A DNA stretch of 9,610 bases from assembly GCA_030592605.1 (NCBI GenBank), contig JAUVIT010000039.1, positions 1-9,610 of the forward strand, read 5' to 3'. Position 1 is the first letter of the stretch; every line of letters starts with the position of its first letter. The position numbers and the translations under genes are program-made. Shown here one piece after another: positions 5,664 to 9,610 of this stretch. The notes below the pieces were generated by a model, which saw nothing but the letters and a program-made list of their open reading frames with translations, had not been told where the DNA came from and searched no databases. The stretch comes from Bacteroidota bacterium. GTDB taxonomy: Bacteria > Bacteroidota > Bacteroidia > Bacteroidales > GCA-2748055.

Positions 5664-6215
5664 ATGTCTGTAAACAAAGTAATCCTTGTTGGAAATGTGG
5701 GTAAAGACCCCGAAACAAGGTATCTGGATGAATCCACTGCTATTACAAAATTCCCCATGGCCACCAGTGAGACCTATAAAAACAAGGCCGGGGAGCGTGT
5801 CTCCACCACCGAATGGCACAATGTAGTGCTATGGAGGGGACTGGCTCAGGTGGCAGAAAAGTACGTGAAGAAAGGTACCCAGATCTACATTGAAGGACGG
5901 ATCAAAACACGTTCTTATGATGATGCCGAGGGGAACAAGAAATACATTACGGAGATCGTAGGCGACCAGTTGCAATTACTGGGAAGACGTCCCGACGATG
6001 CGGAAGGCGGACAAACCACACAGAGTCAGTCAGGCGTACAGAACCAGGCACCTGTGAAAAATCAGTCACCCGTGCAGAACCAGGCACCCGTGCAAAATCA
6101 GTCACCCGTGCAGAACCAGTCACCCGTGCAGAACCAGGCACCCGCTAAGGACGAAGCCGCTGCGGATGATCCTTTTGATGGCGGAGACAACGGACCGGAC
6201 GATCTTCCGTTCTGA
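5664..6215 (+). CDS. ssb: Single-stranded DNA-binding protein SSB
   Basis: Essential protein that coats single-stranded DNA as a tetramer and recruits repair and replication partners. Residues 1-107 form the OB fold (MSVNKVILVGNVGKDPE, then TTEWHNVVLWRGLAQVAEKY and KGTQIYIEGRI). The disordered linker (about 108-165) holds six 6-residue repeats V-[QK]-N-Q-[AS]-P at 125-160. The C-terminus is an acidic stretch ending DDLPF, the canonical partner-binding tip. At 183 residues the length is usual. The ATG at 5664 gives the standard N-terminus and sits 32 bp past the mutY stop with its own promoter. The coupling to mutY and to gldE downstream (26 bp gap) matches the neighbourhood I recall for the phylum. 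The only oddity is the nearly uncorrupted repeat in the linker. Confidence 0.97.
   Translation: MSVNKVILVGNVGKDPETRYLDESTAITKFPMATSETYKNKAGERVSTTEWHNVVLWRGLAQVAEKYVKKGTQIYIEGRIKTRSYDDAEGNKKYITEIVGDQLQLLGRRPDDAEGGQTTQSQSGVQNQAPVKNQSPVQNQAPVQNQSPVQNQSPVQNQAPAKDEAAADDPFDGGDNGPDDLPF
6036..6143 (+). repeat. 18-bp tandem repeat, six copies, in the ssb linker
   Basis: Six in-frame 18-bp units start at 6036, 6054, 6072, 6090, 6108 and 6126. They encode VQNQAP, VKNQSP, VQNQAP, VQNQSP, VQNQSP and VQNQAP. Units 1-2 and 3-4 share the same alternation (AAC/GCA, then AAT/TCA codons), pointing to a 36-bp duplication. Unit 5 is a hybrid of the two unit types, and unit 6 is identical to unit 3. Confidence 0.95.
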
Positions 6216-6241
6216 TCATTGTATAACCTTTAACTCCAGGT

Positions 6242-7555
6242 TTGGAACCGGCATTTTTAATCATTTTACAACAGACTGTGCTGATGCCTCTCACTTCAGG
6301 GGCCATTATAGGTATGGTGGTTGTGGCTATTCTGCTATTCTTTTCGGCCATGATCTCCGGATCGGAAGTGGCCTATTTCAGCCTGGGCCCAATCCACATC
6401 AATGAGCTGAAGGAGCATCCAAGCCGCAAGGAAACCATGGTGCTTAATCTGCTGGATAAACCCGAAAGACTTCTTGCCAACATCCTGATTACAAATAATT
6501 TTATCAATGTGGGCATTGTTATCATTGCCTCCTTTGTTACGGGGACCATCCTTAACTTTACCCATTCTCCCCTGCTTGGATTTGTGATCAAGGTCATAAT
6601 AATCACCTTCCTCCTATTACTCTTTGGGGAAATTATGCCCAAAGTATATGCCAACCGGTTTGCACCGCAGTTTGCCAGGCGGATGGCCATTCCGCTTGTA
6701 ATTCTCGACAAGTTATTCCAACCGCTGATTTTTATCCTGATCAGATCGACCGGATTGGTCAACCGGAGGCTGGCAAAGAAGGGACAGAATATTTCCATGG
6801 ACGATCTTTCGGAGGCACTGGATCTGGCCACCGATGTGGTGGAAAATGAAAAGGAAATGCTGGAAGGGATTGTCCGCTTCAGTAATCTGGAGGTTGGTGA
6901 GATTATGAAGCCGCGTACCGATGTGGTTACAGTCGATATCGAGACCGATCTGGACACCCTGACCAGGGTGATTATCGACTCGGGTTTTTCCCGGATCCCG
7001 GTCTATGAAAAGACTTCTGACCACCTGAAAGGTATCCTTTATGTGAAAGACCTCCTCCCTCATATCAACCAGAAAAATAAATTTAACTGGCAAAAACTGA
7101 TACGTGAACCCTTCTTTGTCCCGGAAACCAAAAAGATCAATGACCTCTTGAAAGAGTTCCAGGAGAAGAAGATCCATCTGGCCATTGTGGTCGATGAATA
7201 CGGCGGTACGGAAGGAATTGTCACCATGGAGGATATCCTGGAAGAGGTGGTGGGTGAAATTACCGATGAATCGGATGAGGAGGAAGTGTTTTACAGAAGG
7301 ATCGATGCCTTCACCTTTGCATTTGACGGGAAAACCCTGTTGAACGATTTTTACAAGGTCACCGAACTGGACGATGAGCTATTCGACGAGGTGAAAGGAG
7401 ATGCTGAGACGGTGGCCGGACTACTCCTGGAACTAAAGGGCGGATTCCCGCGGATGAATGATGTAATTCAATGCAAGGGGATCGAATTTACCGTACTGTC
7501 CATGAACAAACGCAGGATCAAAGAGGTGAAAGTATTCTTCAAAAACCCGGAGTAG
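6242..7555 (+). CDS. gldE: Gliding motility-associated protein GldE (CNNM/CorC-type membrane protein)
   Basis: Inner-membrane protein of the DUF21-CBS-CorC family. In Flavobacterium johnsoniae GldE is linked to gliding, and related proteins are implicated in Mg/Co transport; its biochemical role is not settled. The 437 residues show a DUF21/CNNM membrane domain (about 20-175) with SGSEVAYFSL at 39-48 and FGEIMPK at 128-134. Two CBS domains follow (about 215-340), including VGEIMKPRTDVV and VVDEYGGTEGIVTMEDILEE. The C-terminal CorC/HlyC domain (about 350-437) comes last. The start appears to be a TTG at 6242-6244: a stop codon lies in frame at 6224-6226, the first in-frame ATG (6284-6286) would remove 14 residues, and the MEPAFLIIL N-terminus resembles known GldE proteins. 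gldD follows after 5 bp, so the two are surely co-transcribed, and a shared role in envelope or motility is likely. Confidence 0.92.
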   Translation: MEPAFLIILQQTVLMPLTSGAIIGMVVVAILLFFSAMISGSEVAYFSLGPIHINELKEHPSRKETMVLNLLDKPERLLANILITNNFINVGIVIIASFVTGTILNFTHSPLLGFVIKVIIITFLLLLFGEIMPKVYANRFAPQFARRMAIPLVILDKLFQPLIFILIRSTGLVNRRLAKKGQNISMDDLSEALDLATDVVENEKEMLEGIVRFSNLEVGEIMKPRTDVVTVDIETDLDTLTRVIIDSGFSRIPVYEKTSDHLKGILYVKDLLPHINQKNKFNWQKLIREPFFVPETKKINDLLKEFQEKKIHLAIVVDEYGGTEGIVTMEDILEEVVGEITDESDEEEVFYRRIDAFTFAFDGKTLLNDFYKVTELDDELFDEVKGDAETVAGLLLELKGGFPRMNDVIQCKGIEFTVLSMNKRRIKEVKVFFKNPE

Positions 7556-7560
7556 CTATT

Positions 7561-8178
7561 ATGAAAGTGACTGGAAGAAATAAGGGACTTTGCCTGCACA
7601 GGAATGCCATTTGGCCTACCATGGGCACCCTGGTATTGCTTTTGCTGAGCTCCTCCTGCAAGCAGACCTACACACCAAAGCCTGCAGGCTACCTGAAGAT
7701 TTCTTATCCTGAAAAAGCATACCAGTTATACGACGATCAGGAGTTTTATCAGTTCGAAATCCCGGCCTATGCCAGGGTGGAGATAGACAGCGGACCCAGG
7801 AGCGAGGAGGGATGGATCAATTTGGCCATTCCTCAACTCAATGGGAAAATCCACCTGAGTTACAAAGCTGTTGACGATCACCTGAATGCCTTGATTACCG
7901 ATTGCCGGGAGCTGGTCTACAAACATACTGTTAAGGCCCATGGGATCGAGGAGACACCCTTTATTCAAAGAGATCAAAAGAGATTCGGGATGATATACGA
8001 TCTAAAAGGGGATGTGGCATCGGCGGTCCAGTTCTTCATTACTGACAGTACTGACCACTTCCTGAGAGGCTCGCTCTATTTCAACTGCCAGCCAAATCGC
8101 GATTCACTGAATCCGGTTATCGAGTTCCTGAGGGAGGATATCCTCCATATGATCGAAACCACCCAGTGGAAGTATTAA
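7561..8178 (+). CDS. gldD: Gliding motility lipoprotein GldD
   Basis: GldD is a lipoprotein required for gliding in Flavobacterium johnsoniae; its molecular role is unknown. The 205 residues begin with a basic stretch (K2, R6, K8, R14), a hydrophobic core (LVLLLL, 24-29) and a lipobox ending at C33 (LSSSC), so the mature protein should be lipid-anchored. Family segments visible are PKPAGYLKISYPEKAYQLYD near the N-terminus, IHLSYK at about 97-102 and TDSTDHFLRGSLYFN at about 161-175. The ATG at 7561, 5 bp after the gldE stop, is preferred over the ATG at 7621, which would leave a 12-residue leader without positive charge. The frame remains open upstream to 7471 inside gldE, but that is just overlap. 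The presence of gldD suggests an organism that keeps gliding and/or type IX secretion functions, although neither can be shown from this window. Confidence 0.92.
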   Translation: MKVTGRNKGLCLHRNAIWPTMGTLVLLLLSSSCKQTYTPKPAGYLKISYPEKAYQLYDDQEFYQFEIPAYARVEIDSGPRSEEGWINLAIPQLNGKIHLSYKAVDDHLNALITDCRELVYKHTVKAHGIEETPFIQRDQKRFGMIYDLKGDVASAVQFFITDSTDHFLRGSLYFNCQPNRDSLNPVIEFLREDILHMIETTQWKY

Positions 8179-8229
8179 TCAATTTTGTTTATCTTAGTCA
8201 CCCCTCACTGGGGATCTAATTAAGATATT

Positions 8230-8868
8230 GTGGGAGTATTTTTGAAAACAGAAATATTACCGGATTGCCATCTAGGTGTGTGGGAGATTATAGAGGATTT
8301 TGATACGCTCTACAACATGGTCAACCTGGTTGCCGTAGAGAAAGCAAAACTCGACAGCTTCAGAAACATCAGCAGGAAGATTGAATGGCTCAGCGTCCGG
8401 GCACTGGTAAAAACTATGCTGGGTAAGGATACCCGGATTCTTTATAATGCAGAGAACAAGCCATTCGTAAGGGGGAATACCCATAATATCAGTATTTCCC
8501 ACTCCAACAACCTCACTGCAGTCATGATCAGCAAAGACAAAAAGGTGGGGATCGACCTGGAGTTTATGTCAGGAAAGATCAGCAAAGTGGCCAATAAGTT
8601 TATCAACGACAGGGAGAATATCATCGACGATCCGGACCTGTCCAAATTTCACCTCTACCTTCACTGGTGCGCCAAAGAGGCCCTCTACAAGATTTGCGAC
8701 AAACAGGACATTAATTTCAGGGACGGTATTACCATTTCTCCCTTTCATCCCGACGAGGAGCATGGACATATGGAGGGACATGTGATCAACGGAAACGGTG
8801 AGGAGAGTTTCGAAATGGAGTACCTTCAACACGATAATTACGCACTGGTATGGTGCGTCAAGGCATGA
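8230..8868 (+). CDS. 4'-phosphopantetheinyl transferase, Sfp/AcpT-like
   Basis: Transfers the phosphopantetheine arm of coenzyme A to a serine of acyl or peptidyl carrier proteins. The 212 residues fit the Sfp-type size class. Key motifs are NISISHS (86-92), the Mg-binding VGIDLEF with D109 and E111, and HWCAKEALYK with W146, K149, E150 and K154. These are the usual residues of the superfamily. The start is taken as the GTG at 8230, because the open frame has no ATG near the expected N-terminus. Between gldD and this gene (8179-8229) there is a weak TATCTTAG promoter-like element (8190-8197) and a 4-bp CCCC/GGGG hairpin (8201-8213), neither convincing. The stop codon overlaps the ATG of the GGGP synthase gene (ATGA), so the two should be translated in step. 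The carrier-protein target cannot be told. Confidence 0.92.
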   Translation: MGVFLKTEILPDCHLGVWEIIEDFDTLYNMVNLVAVEKAKLDSFRNISRKIEWLSVRALVKTMLGKDTRILYNAENKPFVRGNTHNISISHSNNLTAVMISKDKKVGIDLEFMSGKISKVANKFINDRENIIDDPDLSKFHLYLHWCAKEALYKICDKQDINFRDGITISPFHPDEEHGHMEGHVINGNGEESFEMEYLQHDNYALVWCVKA

Positions 8869-9584
8869 ACACTTTCTACGAACAGCTTAAGGACAGGAGT
8901 AAAAAGCGCGTTGCACTGCTGGTGGACCCGGACGGATACGATAACAAGAGCCTGGAAGAGTTGATAGAAAAGATCAATCTTTATCCGCCCGATCTCTTGC
9001 TGGTAGGCGGAAGCATTCTTTTCAATCCCATTGAAATCACCATCACTGCCCTGAAACTTGGAACCAGGCTGCCAGTCTTTATTTTCCCCGGCAATCTTTA
9101 TCAGCTCTCTGACCGGGCAGACGGAATCCTCTTTCTCTCATTGATCTCCGGACGCAATCCCGAGTTCCTTATTGGGAATCACGTGCTGGCGGCACCCCAT
9201 CTGGGTCGTTCAGGAATCGAGGTGATCCCCACCGGCTATATGCTGATCGGGAACGGGAAGACGACTTCCGTGGAGTACATGAGCAACACAAGTCCCATCC
9301 CGGGAGATAAACCTGATATTGCTGTAGCCACTGCCATGGCCGGGGAGATGCTTGGTCTAAAGTCACTTTACCTGGAGGCAGGTAGCGGTGCTACCCATTC
9401 AGTGGAGCCAGGCATAATCCGCTCCATCAGAAAAAGTATATCCCTCCCCCTGGCGGTGGGCGGAGGCATCCGTTCCACAGAAACTGCCGTGGAATTGTTT
9501 AATGCGGGTGCAGATATGATAGTAGTGGGCAATGCCGTGGAAAAGGACCCGGGCCTTATCAAAGAGTTCTACCAGCTAAAGTAG
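8865..9584 (+). CDS. Geranylgeranylglyceryl phosphate synthase (GGGPS/PcrB family)
   Basis: Joins a polyprenyl diphosphate to sn-glycerol-1-phosphate, the ether-bond step known from archaeal lipids. Bacteroidota carry members of the bacterial group II branch that were reported to make GGGP. The 239-residue TIM-barrel protein shows LLVDPDGYD (Mg-binding D21/D23 region), LLVGGS (45-50), the RSGIEVIPTGYMLIGNG block (115-131), YLEAGSGA (169-176), VGGGIR (198-203) and VVGNAVEKDP (220-229) for phosphate and glycerol-phosphate binding. The RSGIEVIPTGY block is the form I associate with the group II enzymes rather than the Bacillus PcrB. The start at 8865-8867 is chosen because it overlaps the PPTase stop (ATGA); an upstream in-frame ATG at 8850 lies inside the PPTase gene. 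A 7-bp inverted repeat at 9579-9600 spans the stop codon. The polyprenyl chain length and the lipid product cannot be read from the sequence. Confidence 0.92.
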   Translation: MNTFYEQLKDRSKKRVALLVDPDGYDNKSLEELIEKINLYPPDLLLVGGSILFNPIEITITALKLGTRLPVFIFPGNLYQLSDRADGILFLSLISGRNPEFLIGNHVLAAPHLGRSGIEVIPTGYMLIGNGKTTSVEYMSNTSPIPGDKPDIAVATAMAGEMLGLKSLYLEAGSGATHSVEPGIIRSIRKSISLPLAVGGGIRSTETAVELFNAGADMIVVGNAVEKDPGLIKEFYQLK

Positions 9585-9600
9585 TACTCAGGCACTACTT
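9579..9600 (+). terminator. Weak hairpin over the end of the GGGP synthase gene
   Basis: Arms AAGTAGT (9579-9585) and ACTACTT (9594-9600) form a perfect 7-bp stem around an 8-nt loop, starting in the last codon. No T run follows before the window ends, so it may be a terminator or chance. Confidence 0.25.
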
Positions 9601-9610
9601 AATCAGGTCA

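Noticed and set aside
5947..6141. 64-residue minus-strand frame with a repeated GSARVTDFARV-like pattern
   Set aside because: The repeat is the antisense reading of the ssb linker repeat; the sense frame lies in a clear SSB with an intact C-terminal tip.
6036..6143. Direct repeats as a possible CRISPR array
   Set aside because: The units are 18 bp, contiguous, in frame and without spacers; they are a coding tandem repeat.
6373..6957. 194-residue minus-strand frame
   Set aside because: Antisense shadow of gldE, which has full domain support.
8201..8213. CCCC/GGGG mini-hairpin between gldD and the PPTase gene as a terminator
   Set aside because: Only 4 bp of stem and no T tract follow; it is too weak to claim.

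Overview
The window looks like a piece of chromosome from a member of the Bacteroidota, probably a Bacteroidales/Marinilabiliales- or Cytophagales-type organism with a moderate GC content. The lineage evidence is the gliding-motility pair GldE and GldD, an SSB with the canonical acidic DDLPF tip, a Bacteroidota-type HU protein, a 30-residue AURKAIP1/COX24-type basic protein, a bacterial group of geranylgeranylglyceryl phosphate synthase, promoters of the Bacteroidota TTTG / TAnnTTTG type, and a general lack of Shine-Dalgarno sequences. Genus cannot be fixed from the sequence alone.

Left half (1-4407, all on the minus strand). Reading in the direction of transcription, a divergent control region at about 4450-4490 drives an HU-family protein. 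A tiny arginine/lysine-rich ribosomal-type protein follows 12 bp later and is missed by ordinary ORF calling. A 12-bp-stem hairpin then probably ends that transcript. Next come ribonuclease G (GTG start) and, 58 bp further on, a three-domain DsbD-type thiol:disulfide interchange protein. After a short intergenic region holding two inverted repeats, the 5' end of a secreted, probably porin-like outer-membrane protein runs off the window.

Right half (4564-9584, all on the plus strand). mutY (adenine glycosylase) and ssb each have a recognisable promoter. They are followed by gldE (TTG start), gldD (5 bp behind gldE, a lipoprotein), an Sfp-type 4'-phosphopantetheinyl transferase (GTG start) and a GGGP synthase whose ATG overlaps the transferase stop codon (ATGA). 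The order HU / rng on one side and mutY-ssb-gldE-gldD-PPTase on the other is, from memory, a recurrent core-genome neighbourhood in this phylum.

Functionally the window combines genome maintenance (HU, MutY, SSB), RNA processing and ribosome-related functions (RNase G, the tiny basic protein), envelope redox and motility (DsbD, GldD, GldE) and lipid/carrier-protein metabolism (PPTase, GGGPS). I see no mobile element, CRISPR array, tRNA or rRNA, and no intergenic stretch longer than about 160 bp. I found no convincing previously undescribed system. The points most worth a second look are small ones: the unannotated mini-protein, the back-to-back promoters, a perfect Shine-Dalgarno in front of mutY, a four-codon upstream ORF overlapping the rng start, an 18-bp tandem repeat in the ssb linker, and an archaeal-type lipid enzyme translationally coupled to a PPTase.
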